Source: Proteobacteria bacterium UBA6503 (GTDB lineage Bacteria; Pseudomonadota; Alphaproteobacteria; UBA1280; UBA6503). From it: DNA of 64,000 bases. The translations under genes and the position numbers were made by a program. Location: assembly GCA_002436405.1 (NCBI GenBank), contig DJLZ01000003.1, positions 1 to 64,000 on the forward strand, written 5' to 3'. The notes under the pieces are model-generated. The model did not search any database. It worked only from the letters and a program-made list of their open reading frames with translations, and was not told where the DNA came from. This document shows, in pieces, positions 23,424 through 31,356 of this stretch; position 1 is the first letter of the stretch; each line of letters starts with the position of its first letter.

Positions 23424-24611
23424 GTGGCAACACAAAACTACGATGTACTTATTATTGGGGCAGGGGGCGCAGGCCTTATGTGCGCGGCCGAGTGTGGCAA
23501 GCGTGGCCGCAAGGTACTTGTGGTTGACCACGCTGATAAAGTGGGTAAAAAAATCCTTATTTCAGGTGGTGGACGCTGCAATTTTACAAACCTAAATATT
23601 CTGCCTGAGCGCTTCTTGTCAGAGAATAAACACTTTTGTAAGTCGGCATTTAGTCAGTTTGACCAGCACGATTTCATTGCCCTTGTGCAAAAGCATGGGA
23701 TTAAATTCCACGAGAAGAAACTCGGTCAGCAATTCTGTGATGAATCTGCCCAGCAGATTGTTGATATGCTTCTCGCCGAATGCGCTGAAGCTGGCGCAGC
23801 AGTGCAAATGAATACCACAATCGACGGCATTACCCATACAGAGGGTACCTACACAATAAAAACCTCAGAAGGGGATTACACCGCCCAAAGCTTAGTGATT
23901 GCCACAGGCGGATTATCAATCCCCAAAATTGGGGCAACCAGTTTTGGTTATGAGGTTGCCAAACAGTTTGATGTTCAACTGACCGACCTTATGCCCGCCC
24001 TTGTGCCTTTTACGTTTAATAATAAAGATGCTGAGCTTTACGAAGGCCTTTCAGGCATTGCCTTTGATGCTGAGGTAACGTGCGGCAAAACCCAATTCCG
24101 TGAAAATGTATTGCTGACGCACCGTGGGTTAAGCGGGCCTGCGATTTTGCAAATTTCATCGTACTGGCGCCCGGGCGAAAGTATTACTATTCAGCTGCTG
24201 CCCGATGTGGACTGGCAAACCTTGATGAAAGATAAACGCCAAACAAACCCTAAACAAGACCTTGCAAACGTGCTGGCCGAACAACTGCCCAAGCGCTTTG
24301 TGCAGCGTCTTGTTGAAAATGATTATATTCCGAATACATCGATGGCGCAGGTCTCTGATAAAGTCATCCATGACCTGACCGAGCTGTTTACCAAGTTCAC
24401 CTTCAAACCAAACGGTACCGAAGGTTACCGCAAGGCTGAGGTTACCCTTGGCGGCGTAAGCACGGCAGCCCTTAACGCCCGCACGCTTGAGTGTAAAACC
24501 CAAGAGGGGCTGTTCTTTATTGGTGAAGTGGTGGATGTTACTGGTTGGCTTGGCGGCTATAACTTCCAGTGGGCATGGTCATCAGGGTTTGCCGCAGGCC
24601 AGGTGGCCTAA
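23424..24611 (+). CDS. BaiN/HI0933-family FAD-dependent oxidoreductase
   Basis: 395 residues from a GTG start. The N-terminal dinucleotide fold is VLIIGAGGAGLMCAAECGKRG, read here in part as IIGAGGAGLMCA, followed by the family motif KILISGGGRCNFTN. C-terminal GGVSTAALNARTLE and the second FAD contact GEVVDVTGWLGGYNFQWAW are diagnostic of the HI0933/YhiN group. The physiological substrate of the family is mostly unknown (BaiN reduces bile acid intermediates). Monocistronic by position. Confidence 0.9.
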   Translation: MATQNYDVLIIGAGGAGLMCAAECGKRGRKVLVVDHADKVGKKILISGGGRCNFTNLNILPERFLSENKHFCKSAFSQFDQHDFIALVQKHGIKFHEKKLGQQFCDESAQQIVDMLLAECAEAGAAVQMNTTIDGITHTEGTYTIKTSEGDYTAQSLVIATGGLSIPKIGATSFGYEVAKQFDVQLTDLMPALVPFTFNNKDAELYEGLSGIAFDAEVTCGKTQFRENVLLTHRGLSGPAILQISSYWRPGESITIQLLPDVDWQTLMKDKRQTNPKQDLANVLAEQLPKRFVQRLVENDYIPNTSMAQVSDKVIHDLTELFTKFTFKPNGTEGYRKAEVTLGGVSTAALNARTLECKTQEGLFFIGEVVDVTGWLGGYNFQWAWSSGFAAGQVA

Positions 24612-24616
24612 TCAAT

Positions 24617-25234
24617 CTATTTCACAAACTCTTCAATGCCTAGGGTGCTCGCAAGGTGGTAGTAAATCACAACCACGACCGCAAAAAAGGCAATCATAAT
24701 AAGCTCGTGCTTCCAGTGGTTGTTATGCAAAAACCCTTTGTGGGTATCGTCTGTTTTATCCTTTGCGGCCTTATGGTCTTTCACCGAATCAAAAACCTCA
24801 TCTCCAAACATGACTGACATAAACGTACCCGCAGCTGAAAGCAAAATCACAGCCCAATAAGGGTAAGGGTTGGCTAAAATCTTGTAAAAAATCTGGGTAA
24901 TGGGCGTTGTGTTGTAGTAGTCAGCAAAGCCAAAAAACACCACTAGGTTTAGGGTAATGGCAATCGCCCATACAATAACTTCCGAGGCAACCATCCGTAT
25001 ACCAAAGAGCAAACGCATCGGAAAGTCGAGCAAAAAGCCAGCATCCGCAATAGGGGTGCACAGTACAAAAAAGCTCCATGTTAGGGCTGCAACAACACCG
25101 CCTGTAGCAAGGCCGTACTCATAACTTAAATAGCCAAAGTAGCTCAGCAATATTACGCAAAGCAGGGCAAATTTAGTAATGGTTTTCTTTGCAGGAGTTG
25201 GGGCAGTTTGGTCGGTTTGGGCTTGGTGTGACAT
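24617..25234 (-). CDS. Unknown multi-pass membrane protein
   Basis: 205 residues, family not recognised. About five membrane helices (approximate residues 20-40, 45-65, 80-105, 125-150, 178-198). A charged cytoplasmic loop contains GDEVFDSVKDHK and a short Lys/Asp stretch. No catalytic motif seen. Ends 5 bp from the convergent flavoprotein gene. Confidence 0.75.
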   Translation of the reverse strand: MSHQAQTDQTAPTPAKKTITKFALLCVILLSYFGYLSYEYGLATGGVVAALTWSFFVLCTPIADAGFLLDFPMRLLFGIRMVASEVIVWAIAITLNLVVFFGFADYYNTTPITQIFYKILANPYPYWAVILLSAAGTFMSVMFGDEVFDSVKDHKAAKDKTDDTHKGFLHNNHWKHELIMIAFFAVVVVIYYHLASTLGIEEFVK

Positions 25235-25358
25235 GGGTTGTACTTTCTTTATTTGATCGAATTATATCAGTTTTTTAGGCAATGCTAAGCCTTTTGCTTG
25301 CACCCTGCTAAACACGTGGCACAATGGGCGCCTCTATGCCCAACGAAGGAATGCACAC

Positions 25359-26801
25359 ATGCCAAACTCAAAAACTGATTATGCCTACATCGCAGGCTCG
25401 GCCCACTTGGATATTATTGCAAGCGTCACTGGCGCGCCTGACGTTATTGATAAAATTGGCACCGTACAATACGAGTTTGGTGGCACAGCCTATAACTTTG
25501 CCATGAACATGCAGCTTTCAGGCGTGGATACTGTTTTTACAGGCGCTTTTAACCAAAGCCCTATTTCACAAATGATTCTGACCGAAATGATGAACCAAGG
25601 CATCCGCACCCACGTGAAGACCATTGCCAACCTGCCGGAAGCTGGCTTTTGTGCACAGCTTGTGGGGGGCGATCTTTACTCTGCCGTTTCATCAATGCCT
25701 GTTGAGCATGTCACCTTCGGCGAAGACTTTTTTAAACAAGGCATGGCCAACTGTAAGGATAAATCAGGCAAGGGCAGCCTTGGCCAAGCGAAGTGCCTTG
25801 TGCTTGACTGTAACCTTGCGCCTGAAACGCTGAACAAAGCCGCAAAGGCAGCAAAGTCGCAAGGTATTGGCGTGTACATCGCAGGCGTATCAGAAGCTAA
25901 GTGCGTGCGTATTCTTGAGGTTGAACACCCAATTAAAGTGGTGTTCGTAAACGCTACCGAGATGGATTACCTCGTTACCCACATGGACGATGCAAAAACA
26001 TGGGAAGACGTTGCCCAAATTAAAGGCTGCGCTTTTGTTGTAACCCAAGGCGCCAAAGGCGTGACCTTATGCGAAGCTGATGGCACAGCCCAACACTTTA
26101 GCGTGCGTGCCATTAAAACAGCCTCGAATACACTGGGCGCAGGCGATATGTTTAGCTCAACCTTTATTAAAGCCCATGCATTCGATGGTGCAAGCTTCTC
26201 TAAAGCCATTGAAGCGGGTATTCAGGCCGCCGCCAACGTGCTTGAGCGTGATAACGCCAGCCTTGGCCGTCAGCAAGCTCTAAACAGCAATATTGAGTCT
26301 ATTGCCTCACGCGCTGAGATTGATAACCTAACTGAACTTTTAAACCGTGACGGGCTTGAGCGTTTCATGCGTGCCCGCTCACTATTTGAAAAGCCGTTCT
26401 ATATTATCCTTTGTGACGTTGACCACTTTAAACGCTTTAACGATACCTACGGCCACGACGTGGGTGATGAAGTGCTGCAAAAGGTGGGTAAGGTCATTAA
26501 AAAGTGTATCCGTAGTAAAGACGCTGTGGGCCGCTGGGGCGGGGAAGAGTTTGTTTGCCTTATTGATGATGCCAACCTCAAAGTCGCCGAAGGTATTGCC
26601 GAGCGTATCCGTACTGAAATTTCAAAAATCAAAATCAAAAACGTTGATGAAGGCATCACTCTAAGTGCAGGCGTAGCCTTTAGCGATGTTGAAGCTGCCT
26701 GGACCGAAGCCCTTAAAGCCGCCGACGAAGCCCTTTACCAAGCTAAAGAAAATGGCCGTAACCGAGTTGTGGTTTCTAGCTGGCAGCAGCGCTTGTTGTA
26801 A
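25359..26801 (+). CDS. PfkB-family sugar kinase fused to GGDEF domain
   Basis: 480 residues. Residues 1 to about 305 are a ribokinase-type PfkB kinase: YEFGGTAYNFAMNM is the substrate-side motif, and TLGAGDMFSS (GAGD at 260-263) carries the catalytic Asp and anion hole. After a helical linker (about 305-330), residues 330-475 form a diguanylate cyclase: CDVDHFKRFNDTYGH, GGEEF at 394-398, and the inhibitory I-site RSKD at 386-389. All key residues of both domains are intact. Sugar or nucleoside binding may control c-di-GMP output, or the kinase may be the regulated part. I know of no characterised protein of this architecture. Confidence 0.9.
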   Translation: MPNSKTDYAYIAGSAHLDIIASVTGAPDVIDKIGTVQYEFGGTAYNFAMNMQLSGVDTVFTGAFNQSPISQMILTEMMNQGIRTHVKTIANLPEAGFCAQLVGGDLYSAVSSMPVEHVTFGEDFFKQGMANCKDKSGKGSLGQAKCLVLDCNLAPETLNKAAKAAKSQGIGVYIAGVSEAKCVRILEVEHPIKVVFVNATEMDYLVTHMDDAKTWEDVAQIKGCAFVVTQGAKGVTLCEADGTAQHFSVRAIKTASNTLGAGDMFSSTFIKAHAFDGASFSKAIEAGIQAAANVLERDNASLGRQQALNSNIESIASRAEIDNLTELLNRDGLERFMRARSLFEKPFYIILCDVDHFKRFNDTYGHDVGDEVLQKVGKVIKKCIRSKDAVGRWGGEEFVCLIDDANLKVAEGIAERIRTEISKIKIKNVDEGITLSAGVAFSDVEAAWTEALKAADEALYQAKENGRNRVVVSSWQQRLL

Positions 26802-26929
26802 TTCTCAACAGTAAAAAATATGCGCTGTTGCTATATCTCGTTGCAGCAGGGCAGGCGGCATGCTAAAGATTGAAGAATATTCAATCTTCTAAATGTTTTC
26901 TTTATGTCTTCTTTCGAAGGATAATACCT

Positions 26930-27229
26930 ATGTTTGAAATTACCGCAAACGCCAGCCTGACTGGCCGCAAGCTTCATGTTACCGCATCGGGTTCGACCAA
27001 TGCTCACGGCTTCGAAGCTGAAACCGAAGTGCACGCGGGCCTCATGACTGTCCGCATCAAGCTGACCAAGCCCGTCAAGAACGACCCCAGCTGCCCGTGC
27101 TCGGGCTGTGGCTGTGCCACCCCGAACCCCGAAAGCGGCCTCGATACCTATATCGATGTGCCGGCAGGTGTTCAGCGTGTGGTCGTCACTGTGCCGCTCG
27201 AAGGTACAATCGGCGACTTCACGCTTTAA
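26930..27229 (+). CDS. Small beta-rich protein, tandem paralogue 1
   Basis: 99 residues from ATG 26930 with AAGGAT upstream. No signal peptide or membrane segment; alternating hydrophobic pattern suggests a small beta-sandwich. A Cys cluster SCPCSGCGCATPNPES (about residues 57-72) may bind metal. It shares the start MFEI-x-NA, a central VRIKLTKP/VTLRRP block and DTYIDVPAGVQRVVV/DTSYDLPEGINRVCV with the next gene. GC is far above the neighbours. Function unknown. Confidence 0.7.
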   Translation: MFEITANASLTGRKLHVTASGSTNAHGFEAETEVHAGLMTVRIKLTKPVKNDPSCPCSGCGCATPNPESGLDTYIDVPAGVQRVVVTVPLEGTIGDFTL

Positions 27230-27268
27230 TCCCACACATACCCTTCATACAAACCTGAAAGGACTCAT

Positions 27269-27553
27269 ATGTTTGAGATTGCCTCCAATGCCACTGTCGA
27301 AAACGGCAAGGTCAACGTCAGCGCAAGCGTCAACTGCCCCACGGGCGGCTACGCGCTTGAGGTTGACAAGCAAAAGTACGGCGAAGTTCTGGTGATTTCG
27401 GTCACCCTGCGCCGTCCGGCCCCAGGCGCAATGGTCACCCAGGCCTGCACCACGCCCACGCTTGACACCAGCTACGACCTGCCCGAAGGCATCAACCGTG
27501 TCTGCGTCTTCATCGAACCGAAAAGCGACCCCGCATTCGACTTCGAGCTCTAA
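27269..27553 (+). CDS. Small beta-rich protein, tandem paralogue 2
   Basis: 94 residues, paralogue of the gene 39 bp upstream, with the same layout: MFEIASNATVENGK start, VISVTLRRPAPG centre and SYDLPEGINRVCVFI end. It keeps fewer Cys (three). AAAGGA precedes the start. Codon use (CTC, GCC and CGC rich) differs strongly from the flanking genes. It is followed by a terminator. A duplication of an acquired gene is likely; the function is unknown. Confidence 0.7.
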   Translation: MFEIASNATVENGKVNVSASVNCPTGGYALEVDKQKYGEVLVISVTLRRPAPGAMVTQACTTPTLDTSYDLPEGINRVCVFIEPKSDPAFDFEL

Positions 27554-27562
27554 CCCTTAACG

Positions 27563-27594
27563 AAAAGCCCCCAGAGAAATCTGGGGGCTTTTTT
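27563..27594 (+). terminator. Terminator after the paralogue pair
   Basis: GCCCCCAGA/TCTGGGGGC stem with a GAAA loop, followed by TTTTTTG. Confidence 0.9.
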
Positions 27595-27680
27595 GTTTTA
27601 TATGATTAAACTTATAGTAACTAAAATTATGGGTTGCATTTTTACTCGTAAAATATTGCTATGGGAGGTATTCTCATTTG

Positions 27681-28769
27681 ATGAAAAAGCTCACACCACA
27701 ATATAAAATGCGTCTGGTTAGGCTAAGCAAACGTTCTATGCGTAAGAAAAAGTTTAGTCAGGCCAGATTTTACTCATTATCCTTATCTGAAGTTGTGGCG
27801 CTTAAACAAAAGTTCCCTCTAGTTAGTGTTAAATTTCTCAAGAATGCAGTAATTGAAATTACTGCCCCCCCAGTTTTAAGAATGAATAATCATTCTGATG
27901 AAATATTTCAGTTTTTAGCATGTATAAGGGCCTCAGCTGTGATTAAAAATAGGTCTCTAAAAGTTGATTTTACAACAATTCAAGATATGTCTCCGTTGTG
28001 TACAATGTTAGTTGCGGCTGAGGTCCACAGGTGGCAGAAGATGTGCAAAAAAAGGTTGAGGGTCGTTGACTCAGATTCTTGGAAACCAGAGATTAGGCGG
28101 CTATTTATTGATATGGGTGTATTTGGCCTTGTAGAAGTTGTTAACCCTTTCAGAGATTATGAAAGTCCCCGTGAAGAAAGCTTTATTAAGCTGCGTTCCG
28201 GCCAAGAAGTTGATTTAGGGGCAGCATTAGAAGATATTGAGCGTGAAGTGTCAAAAGTAGCGTTGATTATAGAATCTCAGCCTTTAATGTATGGAGGCAT
28301 TGAAGAGGCTGTAACAAATGTTTCTCAATGGGCATATAAGACAGGTGACTATCCTTTTGAAATTAAGGAAAGATGGTGGTTCGCAGCATCCTATAATCGG
28401 TTATTAAAAAGGGTTACAATAATGGTATATGACCATGGTATTGGAATACCAGACAGCTTACCCCTTAGGTGGGCTGAAAAGCTCAAGGATTGGACTGCAA
28501 GGCTAGGCTTGAGTGGGTTGAATGATTCTCACCTTATTGAGGCTGCTGTTGAAATGCCGAGAACAGCATCGGGCGCTGATTATCGAGGAAAAGGATTGCC
28601 TAAAATGAAAAAACTTCTTGAACGGTTTGATAGGGGGGGGCTTTGTGTATATAGTGGGTTTGGTGAATATCGAATCTCATACCAAGATAATGAATTCGTA
28701 TCTCATAAAGTTGAACACAGCAACTCATTAGGTGGCACTTTGATTGCTTGGGAGGTTTACTCATCATGA
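27681..28769 (+). CDS. GHKL ATPase with N-terminal STAS-like region
   Basis: 362 residues from ATG 27681 (a TTG at 27678 is better spaced from GGAGG and possible). Residues about 70-155 resemble a STAS fold (LKVDFTTIQDMSPLCTMLVAAE). Residues 195-360 are a GHKL ATPase: N-box EEAVTNVSQWAY (E209, N214), G1 box YDHGIGIP (D252), G2 box GKGLPKMKKL (from about 304) and GGTLIAWE. This is the fold of histidine kinases and anti-sigma kinases. It may phosphorylate or switch with the STAS protein encoded next, which overlaps by 4 bp. AT-rich, likely acquired. Confidence 0.82.
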   Translation: MKKLTPQYKMRLVRLSKRSMRKKKFSQARFYSLSLSEVVALKQKFPLVSVKFLKNAVIEITAPPVLRMNNHSDEIFQFLACIRASAVIKNRSLKVDFTTIQDMSPLCTMLVAAEVHRWQKMCKKRLRVVDSDSWKPEIRRLFIDMGVFGLVEVVNPFRDYESPREESFIKLRSGQEVDLGAALEDIEREVSKVALIIESQPLMYGGIEEAVTNVSQWAYKTGDYPFEIKERWWFAASYNRLLKRVTIMVYDHGIGIPDSLPLRWAEKLKDWTARLGLSGLNDSHLIEAAVEMPRTASGADYRGKGLPKMKKLLERFDRGGLCVYSGFGEYRISYQDNEFVSHKVEHSNSLGGTLIAWEVYSS

Positions 28770-29110
28770 ATGATAAAAATAATACTATACATGTTAATCT
28801 CGGTCAGGAGTTCTCGAAATATCCAGCAGGGAGAGTCAAGTCTGATGGCCCGCACAGCGGTGAGAGATTTAGAGATGATATTCTGATTCCTCTTTTGGAG
28901 GGTTCTCACTCAGTTGAAGTTCTATTAGATGATGGTGTTATTGGCTACGGCTCATCTTTTTTAGAGGAATGCTTTGGTGGGCTTGTCCGCAAGGGGTATT
29001 CGCTAGAATTCCTAAAAAAACACCTATATCTTACATGTGCGCAAGAGAGCTTTAAATTCTACATAGATGAAATATGGTCATACATCGAAGACCAAGAACA
29101 ACGAGGTTGA
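28766..29110 (+). CDS. STAS-like DUF4325 protein
   Basis: 114 residues from ATG 28766, sharing ATGA with the ATPase stop, so coupled. The DUF4325 signature is SGERFRDDILIPLLEG, EVLLDDGVIGYGSSFLEECFGGLVRKG, given here as GYGSSFLEECFGGLVRKG. DUF4325 has a STAS fold, like anti-sigma antagonists, and the segment GYGSSFL lies where SpoIIAA-type proteins carry their phospho-Ser. Pairing with a GHKL protein suggests a partner-switch pair. Such pairs are seen in mobile and defence regions. Confidence 0.85.
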   Translation: MNDKNNTIHVNLGQEFSKYPAGRVKSDGPHSGERFRDDILIPLLEGSHSVEVLLDDGVIGYGSSFLEECFGGLVRKGYSLEFLKKHLYLTCAQESFKFYIDEIWSYIEDQEQRG

Positions 29111-29111
29111 A

Positions 29112-29639
29112 ATGCCGGATTGTAAATTTGATATTTTTAATTTCTTGGGCGCAATTGGGACAGTATATGGGTTTCTTTCATTTGCTCTTTTTTCTCCTCT
29201 GAAAGAGAAAAAAGAAAAGCGCCGCTTACTGTTAAATGAACTCAAAAGTAAGCTTAAAACCTTTCACCACTCAGCAGTTGAGTATTGGGATACAACGACA
29301 CAACAAGATGCGTTATCAACTATTGCCCTTTCGAATAAATCTGATTGCTATAATGTTCTCAGCCGGCTTGAGAGCATAGACTTAAGGCCTAAATCGAACT
29401 TGGTACATATCAAGGCTGCTATTAGGAAATATGACAGGGCTGCCACTGGTGGAAAATTTCAAACAGCTGATAAGGATAACAGTTCAGAAGCCATTGCTTA
29501 TATGGTGGAGAAATATGAAAATGCTAACGAAGCTATCGACACTGCATTAATGGGTCTTGAAGGAACTGTGTTCGGATTTGTATTTAAATGGTGGAGGCGG
29601 GGGGAGTCGAACCCCCGTCCGCAACTTGATCCACGATAA
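29112..29639 (+). CDS. Membrane-anchored unknown protein, third cassette gene
   Basis: 175 codons from ATG 29112, one base after the STAS gene stop, with GAGG upstream. Residues about 8-27 form one membrane segment (FLGAIGTVYGFLSFALF); a Lys-rich turn and long helical region follow. No family recognised. The last 17 codons lie inside the ssrA 3' end on the opposite strand (WWRRGESNPRPQ is what a reversed T-arm encodes), so the true C-terminus may have been replaced when this DNA joined the tmRNA locus. Confidence 0.65.
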   Translation: MPDCKFDIFNFLGAIGTVYGFLSFALFSPLKEKKEKRRLLLNELKSKLKTFHHSAVEYWDTTTQQDALSTIALSNKSDCYNVLSRLESIDLRPKSNLVHIKAAIRKYDRAATGGKFQTADKDNSSEAIAYMVEKYENANEAIDTALMGLEGTVFGFVFKWWRRGESNPRPQLDPR

Positions 29640-29944
29640 GTCCTACATGCTTAGTCGCTATTTGATTTAACAATAGACCTGTCTAACGACAAACTAGTCT
29701 AAGGCGATCCCGAAGAAAATTCAGCCGCTTGCGTGGGCCGCATTAAGCCTATTCCACAAAAATAAAAATTCCAAAGGTCCCTAGTGGAAGAGAGAGTCTC
29801 TAGAACCTAGCCGGTTATTAGGCAGCTAGTGCGTATTCGAAGTTATCTTCTGCAACTATAAAATTGACGTTTTTTTAACGGAGGGACATCGCCGCCGGCA
29901 TGCACTTAGTCGCTTTCAGGCCCCGTCGAAACCGTGGCGCCCCC
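29589..29944 (-). ncRNA. ssrA: tmRNA, one-piece form
   Basis: 356 bases on the minus strand. The 5' GGGGGCG pairs with 3' CGCCTCC before ACCA (CCA at 29589-29591). The T-arm CGGGGGTTCGACTCCCCC is intact, and GTTTCGACGGGG near the 5' end is the conserved D-like region. The resume codon GCA begins a tag AEDNFEYALAA followed by TAA (29818-29853). The tag ends in the usual LAA proteolysis signal. Order is conventional, not the permuted two-piece form of most Alphaproteobacteria. Confidence 0.95.
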
Positions 29945-30103
29945 ACGAACTATGTACATTAGTAATATATGCATGTTTTGTGCCTTTTTCAATAAGATTA
30001 CGTAAATTACTTGTATATGCATATTAATGGATGGGACGATTATTCAGAACTTGTTTGCGCTTTGAACGTTGGTATACACAACAGTAATTAACAAGATAGA
30101 GCC

Positions 30104-30541
30104 ATGAAACTCATCCACGCGACAACCGCTGACATTAACTACATTATGACCCTTGAAAATACGCCCGAAAATGTGGCGCATATTGACCAGTGGCCACAAG
30201 AACAGCATGAAGAGGCTTTTGCCTCGGACCAGTACGACTATTATATTTTGTATAATGAAGCTGGCGCCAAGCTAGGCTACATCATTGCCCGCCTTGAACC
30301 TGACGAGGAACGTGTGAAGCTGCAACGCATCGTGATTGAAGAGAAAAACCAAGGGCAGGGCACCAAAGCAGTAGATGCCTTTATTGAGGCCTACCGTGAC
30401 GAGCCCTATAAGCTGGCCTATGTGCACGTTAAAGGTGGCTACAAACCGCTTGTGCAGTTTTACCACCGCAATGGCTTTGATGAAGATATGAATGAGGATT
30501 TTGATATTTACGGCTACACGGCCTTGAGCCACGTTTTCTAG
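30104..30541 (+). CDS. GNAT-family N-acetyltransferase
   Basis: 145 residues. The acetyl-CoA loop is IEEKNQGQGTKAV, following the strand LQRIVI, and VQFYHRNGFDED gives the C-terminal GNAT helix-strand. Substrate unknown. It stands alone after ssrA and is followed at 30549 by a member of the hairpin repeat family. Confidence 0.82.
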   Translation: MKLIHATTADINYIMTLENTPENVAHIDQWPQEQHEEAFASDQYDYYILYNEAGAKLGYIIARLEPDEERVKLQRIVIEEKNQGQGTKAVDAFIEAYRDEPYKLAYVHVKGGYKPLVQFYHRNGFDEDMNEDFDIYGYTALSHVF

Positions 30542-30548
30542 AATTGTG

Positions 30549-30652
30549 AATTTAGTGGTGGATTTTTCTTTCTCAACGCCAGCAAGCCGCGCAGCGTAGA
30601 ATAACTACGTGAGCAGCGAGCAAGGCAGAGAAAGGAAAAGACGACCTAAATT
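30549..30652. repeat. Compensated hairpin element C
   Basis: About 104 bp that folds into one long imperfect hairpin. The outer arms AATTTAGTGGTGGATTTTTC and complement of GAAAAGACGACCTAAATT pair with scattered mismatches. The core is CGCAGCGTAG-5 nt-CTACGTGAG, almost the same as in element A at 50535, while the arms differ but remain self-complementary. See also 38739-38836. Confidence 0.7.
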
Positions 30653-30658
30653 AACGCT

Positions 30659-31159
30659 CTAGCGCCAATCTTCAGGTGGCTCGTATATGTCATAGAATTC
30701 ATCAGGTCTGAAAACACGACGATGACCATCACCGTGGGCGAGTGACGGGTTTGTAATTACAAAAAGGCTCATGTCACGCACGTAGGCAACGCCTTCAATG
30801 TAGTTGTTTTGTGAACCGATTTTTTCACGGAAGCCAAAGCCCATAGGCTCAAGCAGGCCCTTTTTATCTAGAATATTCAGTGTAACGTCCATCCGGCGGG
30901 ACATATCTTGCGCCATGGCCTTGGTTTCGTCAGGGTTAAGATTGGTGCCACCTTCTTCAAGGGCTTTGGTAAAACTGTAGTGGGTTGTGAGGTCAATCCA
31001 ATCCCCCTGGAGGTTGGGGAGGCCTTTGCCTTCACGCAGGTCTTGCTTCGCTTCGTGGGTAAAGCGTTTTAAAGCTTCGGGCGAAGAGGGCATGTGCATC
31101 ACCTGACGCTCAAGGCTTGTGCGCTGGCGAGGTTTATCATCATCACGAGGATCGTACAT
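30659..31159 (-). CDS. Hypothetical soluble protein
   Basis: 166 residues, not recognised. No signal peptide or membrane helix. A charged N-terminus (YDPRDDDKPRQRTS) is followed by helical segments, and the C-terminal half has SLFVITNPSLAHGDGHRRVF, read as a beta-rich tail with a HGDGH cluster that could bind metal. The full-length frame and neighbour-like codon use support a real gene. No functional inference. Confidence 0.65.
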   Translation of the reverse strand: MYDPRDDDKPRQRTSLERQVMHMPSSPEALKRFTHEAKQDLREGKGLPNLQGDWIDLTTHYSFTKALEEGGTNLNPDETKAMAQDMSRRMDVTLNILDKKGLLEPMGFGFREKIGSQNNYIEGVAYVRDMSLFVITNPSLAHGDGHRRVFRPDEFYDIYEPPEDWR

Positions 31160-31356
31160 GTGTTGCCCTTTTTATTACTATAATAAAGGTGTGGGGTAGG
31201 GCGTACGGCTTTTCAAGGTTTTGAGGGGTTATATAAACACGGAACTTTAACGCCACTATTTTAGTTAAACACTGTATTAGCTGTTTGAAATGACGAGAAA
31301 GTTTGCTACCGTCATGGCATCAAAATTAATTCAATAAAAACAAAGGTTTTGTTCTT

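Noticed and set aside
29589..29639. C-terminus WWRRGESNPRPQLDPR of the third cassette protein
   Set aside because: These codons are the reversed T-arm of ssrA, so they are not treated as meaningful protein sequence.
27681..29944. Integrated island with classical attachment repeats at ssrA
   Set aside because: No integrase and no second copy of the ssrA 3' end was seen in the window; only composition and the merged frame support it.
29944..30103. Second half of a permuted two-piece tmRNA
   Set aside because: The 5' and 3' acceptor strands already pair within 29589-29944 with the tag between them in standard order.
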